Assembly: GCF_051622035.1 (NCBI RefSeq)
Contig: NC_135365.1
Coordinates: forward strand, 21,161,501 to 21,225,500
Source: Arctopsyche grandis
Lineage: Eukaryota > Arthropoda > Insecta > Trichoptera > Hydropsychidae
DNA: 64,000 nucleotides
Reading direction: 5' to 3'
Within the stretch, counting starts at the first letter, position 1; every line of letters starts with the position of its first letter. The position numbers and the translations under genes were made by a program. The notes beneath the pieces were generated by a model that had not been told where the DNA came from, made no database searches, and saw only the letters and a program-made list of their open reading frames with translations. Shown in pieces: positions 46,982 through 59,056 of this stretch.

Positions 46982-48639
46982 AGTGTATCGTTAATTTTTA
47001 TCTAAAAAAAGTGTATCGATAACAGATAAGACGTTGAATTGTTGACATAGATACAATGATATTAAATTAAAAGTTAGTCCAACACTAACCGCATTATCGT
47101 TGTAAATACCAAAGGATTAGTACGTATTATCTAGTACTACGTAAATACGTGGTAATCTTGTAGTTTTTTTTTTATTATAACTGTATATAACTATGATAAT
47201 ACTTCATTTGATTGGAAAATTTATTTAACTTGGATCGTTGAAAAGAATGCTTAATTTGTTAAATGGCTATGATTACGTGGTATTTATAGAAGGCAATCAC
47301 AGCCGCGTTTTTAAATACATAACTGGAAAATCATGCTTTTACGTAACGAAGTTTTCTCAAAAAATCAAAGGAAAAACTCGTTTTCTGTTTGCGAGCGACA
47401 GGTTGAGACCAACCGGTTCAAATGTGTTCAAAAACATGGCCGATGAACTTCGAAAGTGAATTTGATAGAAATATATCTCGTATAACATAACATATATCAA
47501 ATTTGTTGTATTTTGAACTTATTGAGATTATGGTTTCTTTATTTAGTGTTGTTCAATATGTGTGCGTGTACTTTATGCGCTTATCCGGTTTTGACATCAA
47601 TGATCATTACGCTACGAAAGGATTTTTATTTAATTTGGAAATTTAGAACATTGAAAGCTCGAACACAATGAGTGTACAATCTACCCCTCACCCATCTCCC
47701 TCTTGCTTTTTTCTCCCTCGAATTTGAAGCCGTAGAAAAGCCCAGTCGCTAGATTTATAGCTTATAAGTGCTGCGACGCCGCAACACAATAGGGGTAGTG
47801 AAATCGAGAAAAGTTCGAGAAAAACGAGAGGGAAATCGCGCCAAGGGGTCTTGGGGGTGGTAATGGGCTACGTAGTAGTTTGTAGATCGATACTACCCCT
47901 CAGTTTTGGAGTGTGTGGGTTTCGACTCTCTCGTTCATAAGGGAGGATGCTGCAGAATGAGAGCGACGACCCTCTGAAAGGGACAGAATCGATTTTCCAT
48001 TTTTTCGTTTTAAATATTAATCGTTTGTTAAAACAATTTAACTTTAAATTCGGTTTAAAATGTCGAAGGAAAGTTTGTTTCTTATTGAAATTGAAAAAAA
48101 AGTAATAATTTATTCGACGGGTGTGAGTTTTAATTGAATTTGAAAAGTTTGAAAATCTCGGAGGTGCGATGACGTAACTCTGCGTAAGTGTTTATTCATG
48201 GGGGAGTACTCGGTGTCGTTTTCCCTCCTCAGTTGAAATTACGCTTCGGGGTAAACGGGGATGAGTTTTTGGAAATATCACTGAGGGAGGTAGGGTGTGT
48301 TTAGCAATACAAATTTTCGCAAACTTGCGCCTGTTACGCGTCAAATGCGACGCCATTTTTCTCTCATGCACGTTTTCACGGTTATTTACGAGAGATCTTT
48401 ATCGCTTGTTTGTTCGTACTTGTCATTGTGACGAGCCTTAATGCTCAGAATTCATGCTTTCTCTGAAAATGCATTTTCCTCGGGATATTAAATCATATTT
48501 TAGAATATTCTCCAACTAAGCCAACTTTATCGAGATAGATTCACTTCTAAGCCATTTTCACAACTGTACGTTTACTATATCTCTATACCTTATATACTTT
48601 TCAAAATTCCTTCAATAATGAATTTGAAATTATAAGTAA
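46982..48639. other. Intergenic, one unrecognised frame
   Basis: 47238-47459 (+) is a 73-codon frame (LLNGYDYVVFIEGNHSRVF and later KGKTRFLFASDRLRPTG) that reads like protein but matches no family known to me with confidence. The stretch 47690-48360 is GC-balanced with no long frame and could be regulatory. Nothing else seen. Confidence 0.3.
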
Positions 48640-48855
48640 CTAGAGGTTTTACCCGGCATCGCTCGGTATTTTTTTATATAAACCGCTTAAATATGGCTAA
48701 TCTAATAGTTAACATTTTATAAAATTTATTTGAATAATTTTATTTTATTTGAATATTCAATTGTTTTTTTTTTTTTATAAATTTAACGTCATCGATTCTA
48801 TGAACCAAAACTTACATACATACATGCAAAGTCTCTTTCGAAATTATATATTAGA
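48640..48855 (-). mobile_element. Helitron (non-autonomous)
   Basis: CTAG after A, hairpin ACCCGGCATCGCTCGGT, and at the other side TTTCGAAATTATATATTAGA, the inverse of the TC start. The base after the 5' end is not the expected T, so this edge may be altered. Confidence 0.75.
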
Positions 48856-50347
48856 AGATAAATTTACTGTCGTAAAACCAGATGACATTTTGTTGAACAA
48901 TTTCATAAGATGTTATAACGATTTAGCTCTGAAGAGTTATGGTCGCTCCTGCACGTTTTATGTCTGAATCATAGCACCAACACATATTTATTTATTTTTA
49001 TTATATTATTACAATAAATCCTTAAAAATGAATAAAGAATAATAATAACAATAACAAATTAATGACCAATGTGACCTGACAGTTTGCCCCAATGCGTCAC
49101 ACCGGTCTTACATTGAAACAAGAACAGTAACAAATTTTAGCAATCATTCATCTCATTCAAATAGACTCGTGTTGAATCTCATGAAACTGACCAGTTTATA
49201 TTACACAAGTTGTTTTATAAACAGTTGTAATATAAACAGCGTAAGCATGGCGAATCTAATAGTAAATATTCATTTGTTTTTTTTTTTTATTAAATTTATT
49301 TGAATCGAAACAAGTACCAACTTAGAATTTAGACTGTAAATTTGTATGTGTTTTTTACATTAATTTATATAAATATTTATCTTGATTTAATCTAATTGCA
49401 TTGATTGAAAATCATATGCAAAACTCAGTTTTACAATCACTGAACCAACACCAACTCTCACGTATGTACTATATTTTTGAGATTACTTAACATACATACA
49501 TACATCGGTATTATGTATGTATGCGTATTTTACATACAATTTGTGTCAACACGTGTATTGACTAGTTACCATAGTGGTTCAATGCAAATACAAAAAAAGA
49601 GCCATAGAAGTGGATATTTCGTTGTTTGAATTGCGCAAATTGTTGACTAGAAAGCTACCAGACTTTAAATTTCTTTGCTAGAGGCTATCGTTTGAATCAG
49701 ACAAAATGTCAACGGGCAATTTTCGGCTTATTAGGAAAACTAATTATATTTTTACAAAGTTTATACTAGTTTTTAAAATAATTACTGAACAAGAGTGTGT
49801 TCGATTTCATAGCTTATGCAATTTTATTGTATTTTGGCCATAAATAGCTACATATTCTTCCGAAGAGGGTTTATGCTTAGTTTTACTCGTGTTATGTTGG
49901 CTGCGTCGTCGCACCAATACATTTATGTATGTACGCCATACATTTGAACCATCTGTCAAGTACTAGTTAGTAGCCATCAATTAGGGTTTGTTTCTATCGT
50001 CGTTTATGTTATAATACTTTAATGGACTTAACAATTGACTTTCAAATCATAAGATGTCGATGAAACGTAGTCAAAATTGTTGTTTCTTAAAATCCCTAGC
50101 GATATTTTGATTATTAAACTGTATTAGCCGTTACCAACACAATACAGAATGGTTACACAGTAGTGTCAACTTCACGTATTTCTCAATAATTCTTCTTTTT
50201 TAACATCTTCCTTTTTTTTACCTGAATTCAATCATGGTAAGCTTAGCTTACTAAGCTATTACGATTTTATTTGAGTGTGGTGATCCTTTAAATTGTCAAT
50301 GTTAAAAAATAATTCCTAGCATATTCGAGTATATGAATATTTAAATG
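48856..50347. other. Intergenic with Helitron and LINE-tail scraps
   Basis: 49205-49315 repeats the Helitron interior (AATATAAACAGCGTAAGCAT, TTAAATTTATTTGAATCG). 49075-49115 has GCCCCAATGCGTCACACCGG, a LINE/SINE tail-like piece. No gene. Confidence 0.45.
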
Positions 50348-50876
50348 TTAAGAGGGCTGTACACCCGAAACCTTAATTTTGTTACCGTTCCTTTCTTCGA
50401 TATGTATATATAGTGTATGTATATATTGAGTGAATGCGACAATATATATCAATATATATATTGAGTGAATGCGACAGTTGTGCTTCGACCAGATAAAACG
50501 TGTTTTAAATTGACAAAATCGAGGTTTCGTATTCTACTATTTTCTCCTCCAAAACTGGATCAATTTTTAAAAAAAATTCATCATCGGTATGAGAAAGATA
50601 TTTTCTGTGCATCTATCGGCGTATTTTTTTTTAAATCGACCGTTAAATAACCACGCTATACTCTTTTCGTGGGTGTAAAAAAGAGGCGATTTTATAGATG
50701 TTTGGCGGCTCCTAGCTCCTATAAAAAATAATTAATCAAAAAAATAAAACGATAGATGCACCCCAATGGTGGATATCCATAGCATATTAAAAAATAATTT
50801 CTCTAGTGCCATAATTGAGGTAGGGAGAAGTATAGTACGTTTGTATGGACAAGGCGCTGCTGTCCAGCCCTCTTAA
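50348..50876. mobile_element. TTAA-flanked MITE, family 1, copy 2
   Basis: TTAAGAGGGCTGTACACCCG to CTGTCCAGCCCTCTTAA, 529 bp, the most complete copy. It has the repeated TATATTGAGTGAATGCGACA motif near its left end and no coding sequence. Frames over it are chance. Confidence 0.9.
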
Positions 50877-51915
50877 TATTGCAATTGATTGCTGTTCAAA
50901 GGATTAATCGCGAAAAAATGCTTCCACCGACTTCTTAAACTCCTTTTTTCAAATCACTAAAACGCAAATGGAAGATACCGGTCACAGAGAAATCATTGGA
51001 TGACTTCAAAAAATCTGCATTTAGAAAAATATTCACAAATACCACATAAAGAGGAGACAGTTGGTGACTGTAGGAGAAAATTACGAGAAACTCAAAACGG
51101 ATATAAACTTTCCTGGTGGTAGAAGTATGCTTTCAAAAATTATAAAGGGATTGGGCTTCAAACGAAATAAAAGTCAACATAATAAACGATATGTTTTATG
51201 GGTTGAAAAGTCCAAAATTAGAGGCAGGAGGATTGAAAGTTGGAAGGGGATTGCTGAATACCGTGCTCTGGGAAAATCGATTGTACATATGTATATGTAA
51301 TGATACAATGTTTTAAACCTCCTATTTTGAAAAAGTCTGTGTTCATTGTTATGATTTTTAAAAAATGTATTTGAAATTAATGATTTTAATCTTAAAAGCG
51401 AAAATATTAAATGCGACATCTACGAAAAGTGGTTGCAAACAAAGTTCAATCCAAATTTGCAACTCAATTCGGTAGTCATCAGTAATATATGTAGGTATAT
51501 ATGTATATCCAATGAAGTTATAAATCAAGTACCCAAATCCCATTCTGACAAACTGAAAATGATGGATTGGTTGACTAATAGCGGAATTCAATATCATCAA
51601 ACATGCCAAAAACGACCTTGTACGAGTAACTATCAGAAAATAAATCAAAATATAAACAATTCAAAATGGACACTCTCCTTGAAAAATTCGGCCACACCGT
51701 TCTATTATAATACATTTACCTTGTTATCATCCTGAACTCAATCCAACAGAACGCATTTGATCGATGATAAAACATTATATGCATGGGAGTTCAATCGAAG
51801 AGAGACTGGAGAATATTAAAATATCGATTGAAGAAAAGCTTTGTCACGACATTCGAAAGAAAGAAAAACAGTATTTCAATAATGATATTTTAGAAGAAAA
51901 TGTTATTGTTGTTAC

Positions 51916-52051
51916 CAGAAATCAGCGGACAATGCAGAAATCATGGTTCATTATTGTCAACTTTTTTTTCTCTCTTGCCTTTTAGGACAATAGTAATCGA
52001 CAATCGTGAACCATTTTTTGTGAACAAAAGCAACTCGTCCGCTGATCTCTG
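51916..52051 (-). mobile_element. hAT MITE family C/D, chain member 1
   Basis: CAGAAATCAGCGGACAATGC to GTCCGCTGATCTCTG, 136 bp with inverted ends. Left flank GTTGTTAC, right flank GTTATTAC. Its inverse resembles family C (GATCAGCG, TTGTTCACAAAAAATGGTTC). Confidence 0.8.
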
Positions 52052-52059
52052 GTTATTAC

Positions 52060-52192
52060 TAGAGGTAGGATAGCCAAGGTGCCACTCATTGTTCCATTGT
52101 TGTAAATTCTTTGTAAAAAAGTTCGGCAAACCTTTAACAATGCATTTAAAACATTTGAACAATACGCGGCACCCTCTGGGTCCGGGCTTTAG
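52060..52192 (+). mobile_element. hAT MITE family A, chain member 2
   Basis: TAGAGGTAGGATAGCCAAGG to GTCCGGGCTTTAG, 133 bp, with GTTATTAC on the left and GTATTATT on the right. Confidence 0.8.
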
Positions 52193-52200
52193 GTATTATT

Positions 52201-52352
52201 AGTCTTCGGCGGTGGAGCGTGCTATTGGAACAAAAATGGGAGTTTTGGGGGTATTTTCCAGGAAAGAGGGCAAACTACCAAGCTCTAAAACCAAAACCAA
52301 AAAAAAGGTTCACCATAAAAATGAACAATGCGCAGGGTCGCGCCGAAGCTTA
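52201..52352 (+). mobile_element. hAT MITE family E, chain member 3
   Basis: Begins AGTCTTCGGCGGTGGAGCG and ends CGCGCCGAAGCTTA, with CTTCGGCG repeated in inverse. It shares the GGTTCACCATAAAAATGAAC segment with family B. Flanks are GTATTATT and GTTATTAC. Confidence 0.7.
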
Positions 52353-52360
52353 GTTATTAC

Positions 52361-52462
52361 TAGTCACCGGAGCCTGAGGGGGCCGTGTATTGTTCAAAGG
52401 TTGTAAATGCATTGTTTAAGGTTTGCCGAACAATGGATAGCACTGTGACTATCCTACCTCTA
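52361..52462 (-). mobile_element. hAT MITE family A, chain member 4 (inverse)
   Basis: TAGTCACCGGAGCCTGAGGG to ACTATCCTACCTCTA, 102 bp, between two perfect GTTATTAC copies (52353-52360 and 52463-52470). Confidence 0.9.
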
Positions 52463-52470
52463 GTTATTAC

Positions 52471-52600
52471 TAGTGAGCGGACCGGAAATTCGTCGTGCTT
52501 TGTTAAAGGTTCGCCGAACCTTTTTTTTGCCCTCTAGCTTTGTAAATAGACCCAAAACGCCCTGATTCCTGGAAAAAGTACGCTTCCTATCCGCCATTTA
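52471..52600 (+). mobile_element. hAT MITE family B, chain member 5
   Basis: TAGTGAGCGGACCGGAAATT to CTTCCTATCCGCCATTTA, 130 bp, with GTTATTAC on the left and GTAATTAC on the right (7 of 8). Confidence 0.85.
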
Positions 52601-52629
52601 GTAATTACCAACGATATTACTTCATAGGA

Positions 52630-53499
52630 GAGCGAAGAGTACTGAGAATGTATAGTACTGTATTATCAAATTTCTAATGGTACAATAAATTTGTTCTCGA
52701 CTGTATTATTATAATTTACTTGGCAATAATGTTTTTTATATCAATTTTAGAAAAAATATATTCCAAAGTTGTGCCAATTTAACTGTATTCATTGAGAATA
52801 ATAAGCCTATGTAAGTTTTACAAACACCCTATTACTGTGCCAACACCAACATTCATATAAGCATCATATTTTTGAGATTATTGTACGTGCATACACGTTC
52901 ATATACATATGTATGCAAGTCGGTGCTATGTATGAGTAAACCGCATACAATTTGTGCCGGCACGTGTATCGGCTAGTCACCGCAGCGTTTCTCAATGCAA
53001 ATGCAAAAAAGTGCAGTAGATGCGAATTTTGAGAAAACATCTACATATGTTCATATGAGGCTACAATGATTTTCGATTTTATCAGTATATTCTAGTTAGT
53101 TACTATATTACATTACTTTGCATTTTATAAACAAAGGCTATGTATAAAAAAAATTGGCCAATTACTTAAGTCTCATTCCGCATAACTTCCATACTATAAT
53201 TGGATAATAGAACCTTTTTAAACTAATTGGAAACAAAAAAATTAAGTAATATAGCAAACGTACCACCATTTCACCACACGTCGTAATTTCTTATTCAGGC
53301 AGAGTTGTCAAAAAAAAAAAGATTAATTTCCGATATCGCTGTCAGTGTTGTCTTGTGTATTTATTTTGTGAACAACATTGAAGCAAAAAATTACAAAAAA
53401 AAGAAAAGTAAAAAATAATACAGCATTTAACACAATCATATAAAATTTGTGACATTGTAGACCGGAGATAAGTTTCAATTTCTAATAACCAATTATATT
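52630..53499. other. Intergenic, nothing recognised
   Basis: AT-rich. Some lines (52840-53010) resemble 49440-49600 (CATCATATTTTTGAGATTA, GGCTAGTCACCGCAG), so the two regions share an unclassified repeat. No gene. Confidence 0.4.
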
Positions 53500-53649
53500 T
53501 CGCCTTTGGCACTCTAATCTAAAAAAAATTAGGGTCTTTTGCGCTCTAATTTTAAATTTTAAAGCGCCTTCGGTGCATGTAGTGGCGCCCCAACATACTC
53601 GGCGCCCTCAGGCACCACCCGACGCAGCCCCCCACTAAAACCGGCACTG
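53500..53649 (-). mobile_element. hAT fragment (CAGTGCCGG family)
   Basis: On the minus strand it begins CAGTGCCGGTTTTAGTGGGG and keeps the GCGCCAAAGGC-type motifs of the 36443-37262 element. The other terminus is missing. Confidence 0.75.
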
Positions 53650-53742
53650 GAAATAGGCCAACATTGCTGGAAAAATGAACTACGCCCAAAAAGAGCCCGT
53701 TAGGCCACCTCTGATGTACAGATTATCATCACAAGTCATCAG

Positions 53743-53894
53743 TAGATGTCGGACCGGAAGCGTGCCGTTCATTGTTAATTGTTCGCTGTGCTTTGTCCAA
53801 TTTTATTTAGAACCTTTTTTTTGCACTCTAGCTTTGTAAATAGACCCAAAACGCCCTGATTCCTGGAAAAAGCACGCCGGTTATCCGCCCTTTA
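53743..53894 (+). mobile_element. hAT MITE family B, second chain member 1
   Basis: TAGATGTCGGACCGGAAGCG to CGGTTATCCGCCCTTTA, 152 bp, with a perfect 8-bp duplication GTCATCAG (53735-53742 and 53895-53902). Confidence 0.9.
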
Positions 53895-53909
53895 GTCATC
53901 AGTCTAGAG

Positions 53910-54376
53910 CATAGGTTCCCAAACTTATTTTCCCCGTGGACCCCTAGCCCAGTATTTTATCCTTCGTGGACCCCCTCCCCCAGGATGCCTAATAGTGAAA
54001 TTTTCTAATTTTTTTAAATACAAATATGAACACACTGATTTTTTGAATAGTGGACAATTTTATTCTTATCTTTATTGATTTTTTTTAATGAAAATGAACA
54101 AATCAAAACACAATAAAATTCTTACATAAAATAATAAATTCTGTTAATGAGAGGGATGAACCTGATGCTCCAATATCATTTGCAGCCAGAACTACTGGTA
54201 ACCCTTTCTAAACTGTACCTCAAGTTCTTAAGTATTTAAACCCGCATTATTTTGATTAAATTTGATTCCATTGATTCCGGTCCGTGGACACCCATTTACA
54301 TCTCGTGGACCCCCATTTTTTTTCTTCTTGTCAGAGACCCCCTGGCAGTCCTCGCGGACCACTTTGGGAACCTCTC
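53910..54376. mobile_element. hAT element (GGTTCCCAAA type), 467 bp
   Basis: CATAGGTTCCCAAACTTATT at the left and ACTTTGGGAACCTCTC at the right are inverted, flanked by the 8-bp duplication GTCTAGAG (53902-53909 and 54377-54384). The AGGTTCCCAAA terminus is typical of Charlie-like hAT elements. It sits in the first bases of the neighbouring family B MITE, so it inserted later. Confidence 0.85.
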
Positions 54377-54379
54377 GTC

Positions 54380-54573
54380 TAGAGGTAGGACTGGAAGCGT
54401 GCTGTTCTTTGTTTATTGTTCGCCGTGCATTGTTAATTTTTATGATGAACCTTTTTTTTTGCACTCTAGCTTTGTAGTTCTTTGCACTCTAGCTTTCTAT
54501 TCCTTGGAAAAAGACCCGAAATACCCTGTTTCCTGGAAAAAGCACGCTTCCTAAAAAGCACGTCCTACCTCTA
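54380..54573 (+). mobile_element. hAT MITE family B, second chain member 2
   Basis: TAGAGGTAGGACTGGAAGCG to GCACGTCCTACCTCTA. It has an internal duplication of TTTGCACTCTAGCTTT that makes it longer than the 151-bp copy. It is separated from the next MITE by CCCATCAC. Confidence 0.8.
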
Positions 54574-54658
54574 GACCCATCACTAGAGGTAGGACCGGAA
54601 GCGTGCCGTTTATTGTTCAATTGTTGTAAATGCTTTGTAAAAAAGTTTCGGAAAACCT

Positions 54659-55290
<632 letters not shown>

Positions 55291-55439
55291 CAATGCATTT
55301 ACAACATTTGAACAATAAACGGCCCCCTCAGGCTCCGGGCTTTACAGTCATCACTCGATTCAAATGTGCAAATTGTCGGCCATTACAGGCTAGCCAACCT
55401 CTCGAATCAGCTGACGAATCCTAGAAAATAAAGAGAAAA

Positions 55440-56250
55440 CATGAAAGCTGCAAGTGCGAGTTTGGGATGTGGATTGCGGACCACCGTTTGGGAGCCGTCG
55501 GCAAAGTACATACACGAGTAGAAACGAGACGACCGACACAACGGGGCAACCGACAGACAGTCGACAGTCGACATTCGAGTGCGGCTCGGATGTCGTCGGT
55601 GGCGCCACGTGGTGGATCGGTTGGTGTCTCGGCCGGTGCAGCAGCGCTCTACCCCCGTCGATAACGCCGGCTAGCGGCCACCGACTACCGACTACCGACT
55701 ACCGATTCAGCGAATAGTGAACAGCCAATAGCGGGTTGCGGATTGCGGATTGCGGCTTCTTGCCTGCCAGACGACTGCTCGCGGGAGAAGACGACCCGAC
55801 CCAACCCAACCACCCACCCGAAGACCCACTGCCTCGCATACTACACCAGGAGCTCGTACGAGTGGCCCAGCTGACAGCCCCGTGTGGTGTGTACTGTATA
55901 CTATGTATATACTGTGTACTGAGTGGTGTCTCATGTCTGGTGCCTGCTCCACTTGCAAGTAGCAATCCGCATTGCGACACACCCGTACTCGAACCCGAAC
56001 CCGAACCCGAACCCGCACCCATACCCGAACACCTCACTCCACACTCCTCACTCAGCATGTCCGACTTGTAAAGCCGCATTCCGCGAAGGTTTCTCCCCGG
56101 TTGGTAGACGAGCTCCGCCCTGCCCCGCCCCCCTTCTGCGCGAGAACATAACCTAGAACCGGCGATATCCGACACCGACACCAACACTGTTGCCACTGAT
56201 CTTCGGCTGGCAACACTGATTCTTCCGTTTGAATTTTCCTCTGTTTATTG
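55440..56250 (+). promoter_or_regulatory. GC-rich CpG-rich island, candidate promoter of fray
   Basis: A sharp rise in GC and CpG in an AT-rich region, with short internal tandems: CTACCGACTACCGACTACCG, GCGGATTGCGGATTGCGG and ACCCGAACCCGAACCCGA. Many frames are open on both strands only because stops are rare. It lies 1.3-2.1 kb upstream of the kinase start in the same orientation, with acceptor-like sequence just before that start, so a promoter plus non-coding first exon is plausible. Which strand is used is not shown by the sequence. Confidence 0.4.
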
Positions 56251-57521
56251 ATCACCGGCTTACTAAATTTAGACGCTATATTATGTCACGTCGAATGCGA
56301 AACGTTCCCGGCCTACCGTATGCCGCTCTTTCGAAGTTTACACTTTTTTTATTTTATTTCCGACACCGAAGTAGATTTATCGTCTGACGCGTTCGATCAA
56401 TGGCGATCTCGAATCTGACGAAACAATTGAATGCGATTTTATTTATTCGTTATTTTGATTGGTCCAAATGAACGATCGAGTTTGGTCGAAACAGACTCGT
56501 AATCATCCTAATGTTTATCAAATTGAACTTTCACTTTTTTTCGTACTGTATTCAATTTGGGTGTTTTTTTTGTATTGTTTCTAGAGATTTCCATCCTTCC
56601 AAGCTATGATATGAATCCTTTCAGCTATTAAAACAGCATTGAAAATTTTTCAAATGATAATATATATTAATTAATTACCCTTCTGCTAGAATATTTTTTG
56701 ATTACTTCATATATTATATATTATTTGATTAATAACTATACTTACATTTGACCAGTAATTGGATGACTGGTATAGTTATATTATTGATCTTTGACTGACC
56801 AATAATAATAATTAATTCCTACTTTTATTGAAAAAATATTAACCACTAAATTTTATTACATCATTTTTTTCATTACAAATGAAAACAACTGTTACTGCTT
56901 TAGCTGTGTTTAATTATGCATCAATTTCACGAAAGAAATGACTAATAAATATTATAGTATCGATATTAATATGTCCAGAAATAGAAAACTACAATCAATA
57001 TTTCAATTATTTGTATGATAAATTGACTTATGTATGTGAAAACATTCTCAAAATTTCCATACATATCGATGTAATTCAATTGACCTATTTTTTTTTGTAA
57101 TATAAAACGAACGCATTGAATTATAAGAATTCACAATAGAGATATCATTTCTATTTAAAACTAAACTATAACGACAAATAATAAAAGCTAAAAACAGAAC
57201 ATTATCTCTTGTACTTTAGTACATATGTACATATGTAATGCTTATAATTGCTCCATCACAATCTTCGTTTCGTTTATTTAACGCCTTCGAAAAATTACTT
57301 TATTTTAAGTTAACCTTTTCAGTTTTGTTATAATATTTAAGTGATTAAAATGTAACATATTCCATAATTTATTAATCGTAATGAAATTTATCAATGTAAG
57401 TATTTTCTCATTTCTGCCTTGACTCACTTTGTCGTACGTATTTTTTTAGTGAATCTACAAATACATCATGATGCACTGCAGGAAAATTTTTTCATACTGA
57501 GACGAATAGCGAGCTTGGAAA
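56251..57521. other. Region between GC island and kinase gene
   Basis: AT-rich. Just before the coding start are GTAAGT at 57396 and a TATTTTTTTAG acceptor ending at 57449. These could bound a 54-bp intron, or the acceptor could end a long 5' UTR intron from the GC island. No other feature seen. Confidence 0.4.
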
Positions 57522-59033
57522 ATGGCGGCCGCACCTGGACCTTCGGTGCCGGTACCGGTGGTACCTTGGTCGAACAAACAAGAAGATTACGAGCTGCGGG
57601 AGGTTATCGGCGTCGGCGCAACTGCCAACGTACATGGGGCGTATTGCAAGCCTCGCGGAGAAAAATGTGCCATCAAGAGGATAAATCTCGAGAAGTGGAA
57701 CACTTCGATGGACGAGCTGCTGAAAGAGATCCAGGCGATGTCCAGTTGCAACCATGAAAACGTCGTAACGTACTATACTAGTTTCGTCGTCGGCGAAGAA
57801 CTTTGGCTAGTTTTGAAACTCCTCGAAGGTGGCAGTTTACTTGATATTATGAAGCATAAAATGCGATTAACGAATTGTAAACATGGTGTATTCGACGAGG
57901 CGACTATTGCCACTGTGCTGAAAGAGGTACTGAAAGGATTGGAGTATTTTCATAGTAACGGACAGATACATCGGGATATTAAAGCTGGTAATATTTTACT
58001 TGGAGACGATGGAACTGTACAGATTGCCGACTTTGGCGTATCAGCCTGGTTGGCCACCGGACGTGATGTTTCACGTCAGAAAGTTCGGCATACGTTTGTA
58101 GGTACGCCTTGTTGGATGGCACCTGAAGTTATGGAACAAGATCATGGATATGATTTTAAAGCTGACATTTGGTCGTTTGGTATAACGGCTATAGAAATGG
58201 CGACGGGTACTGCTCCTTATCACAAGTATCCCCCGATGAAAGTACTCATGCTTACTTTACAGAACGACCCGCCTACTTTAGACACGGGTGCGGAGGAAAA
58301 GGAACAGTATAAGGCGTATGGAAAAACGTTCCGCAAAATGATTGTTAAATGCTTACAAAAAGATCCGACAAAAAGACCGACGGCGACGGAACTGTTGAAA
58401 CATCCGTTCTTCAAGAAAGCAAAAGATAGGAAGTATCTTACGCAAACACTATTAGCCATCGGACCCAGTATGGAGACGAGGGTTCACAAAGCGAGCAAAA
58501 GACAACCTGGTTCTTCAGGACGGGTTTATTGCACCGTCACCGGAGAGTGGGTGTGGATGGACGACGAAGAAGGCAGTGGACATATTAGCTCAGACGGAGA
58601 GGACGCACCGGCTGACGACAGACCGATGAATCGGTTGGATAGAGCCGACTCATCAGGCAGTGATAACGATACCGACTTGACCGAAACAGACAACCAAGTG
58701 TCGGAAGTTGCAGCGCCGAGCAAAGAACCGGCGGTGAGCGGCGAGCCCATCAATCTAGTACTCAGAATACGAAATAGTCGCAAGGAGTTGGACGATATTC
58801 GTTTTGAGTTCACGCCCGGCAAGGACTCGGCTCTCGGAATAGCGTCTGAATTAGAGATGGCCGGCTTAGTGAACCAACGAGACGTTAACGTTATCTCCCA
58901 TAATCTAGGAAAACTCATCGCCGAAGCGCATAATTTTAAAACTGTTGTCTTCCGTTTGGACTCTGCGAATGCTAATGAACTGTTTGATAATAAGGCGCTG
59001 ATCGGATTCGCACAACTTTCAATCTCAGATTAG
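57522..59033 (+). CDS. fray: Frayed/OXSR1-type Ste20 (GCK-VI) protein kinase
   Basis: Serine/threonine kinase of 503 residues. In the known family, WNK kinases activate it and it phosphorylates cation-chloride cotransporters (NKCC/KCC) in osmotic and ion control. Visible parts: glycine loop GVGATANV (30-37), ATP-binding Lys52, catalytic HRD 150-152 in [16 protein letters not shown] 170-172, T-loop [12 protein letters not shown] with the WNK-target Thr at 191, S-motif PGSSGR (329-334), an acidic Ser/Asp linker (345-400) and the C-terminal CCT/PF2 domain from about 409 ([10 protein letters not shown]...) that binds RFx[V/I] motifs. The start has a good context (AAAATGG) and begins the conserved protein after a short Pro-rich lead. 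The whole coding region is one exon, and the linker is shorter than I recall for fly and vertebrate relatives. N36 replaces the usual Val in the glycine loop. All catalytic residues are intact. Confidence 0.95.
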   Translation: MAAAPGPSVPVPVVPWSNKQEDYELREVIGVGATANVHGAYCKPRGEKCAIKRINLEKWNTSMDELLKEIQAMSSCNHENVVTYYTSFVVGEELWLVLKLLEGGSLLDIMKHKMRLTNCKHGVFDEATIATVLKEVLKGLEYFHSNGQIHRDIKAGNILLGDDGTVQIADFGVSAWLATGRDVSRQKVRHTFVGTPCWMAPEVMEQDHGYDFKADIWSFGITAIEMATGTAPYHKYPPMKVLMLTLQNDPPTLDTGAEEKEQYKAYGKTFRKMIVKCLQKDPTKRPTATELLKHPFFKKAKDRKYLTQTLLAIGPSMETRVHKASKRQPGSSGRVYCTVTGEWVWMDDEEGSGHISSDGEDAPADDRPMNRLDRADSSGSDNDTDLTETDNQVSEVAAPSKEPAVSGEPINLVLRIRNSRKELDDIRFEFTPGKDSALGIASELEMAGLVNQRDVNVISHNLGKLIAEAHNFKTVVFRLDSANANELFDNKALIGFAQLSISD

Positions 59034-59056
59034 TAGTAGTGCAGATGCTTTTTGTT

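Larger units (their letters stand above)
50960..52629 (+). pseudogene. Tc1/IS630-type transposase pseudogene
   Basis: Frames read GENYEKLKTDINFPGGRSML then IIKGLGFKRNK (helix-turn-helix region), KWLQTKFNPNLQLNSVVISN (around the second acidic residue), YHPELNPTER (the PELNP motif before the third catalytic residue) and a C-terminal helix. This is the order of a DDE_3/IS630-Tc1 transposase as found in many insects. Frameshifts occur near 51300, 51500 and 51725, and the catalytic core is incomplete. The last codons are separated from the rest by five hAT MITEs: the frame before 51915 resumes at 52609 and soon reaches a stop near 52629. Confidence 0.8.

Noticed and set aside
55454..56255. Several overlapping frames of 65-165 codons in the GC island
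   Set aside because: Stops are rare in GC-rich DNA. Frames on both strands are similarly long, none has a recognisable domain, and short tandems dominate the translations.
57522..59033. Kinase as a dead processed pseudogene
   Set aside because: The frame is fully intact with all catalytic and regulatory motifs. No poly(A) tract or target duplication was found at the ends, so only the retrogene question stays open.
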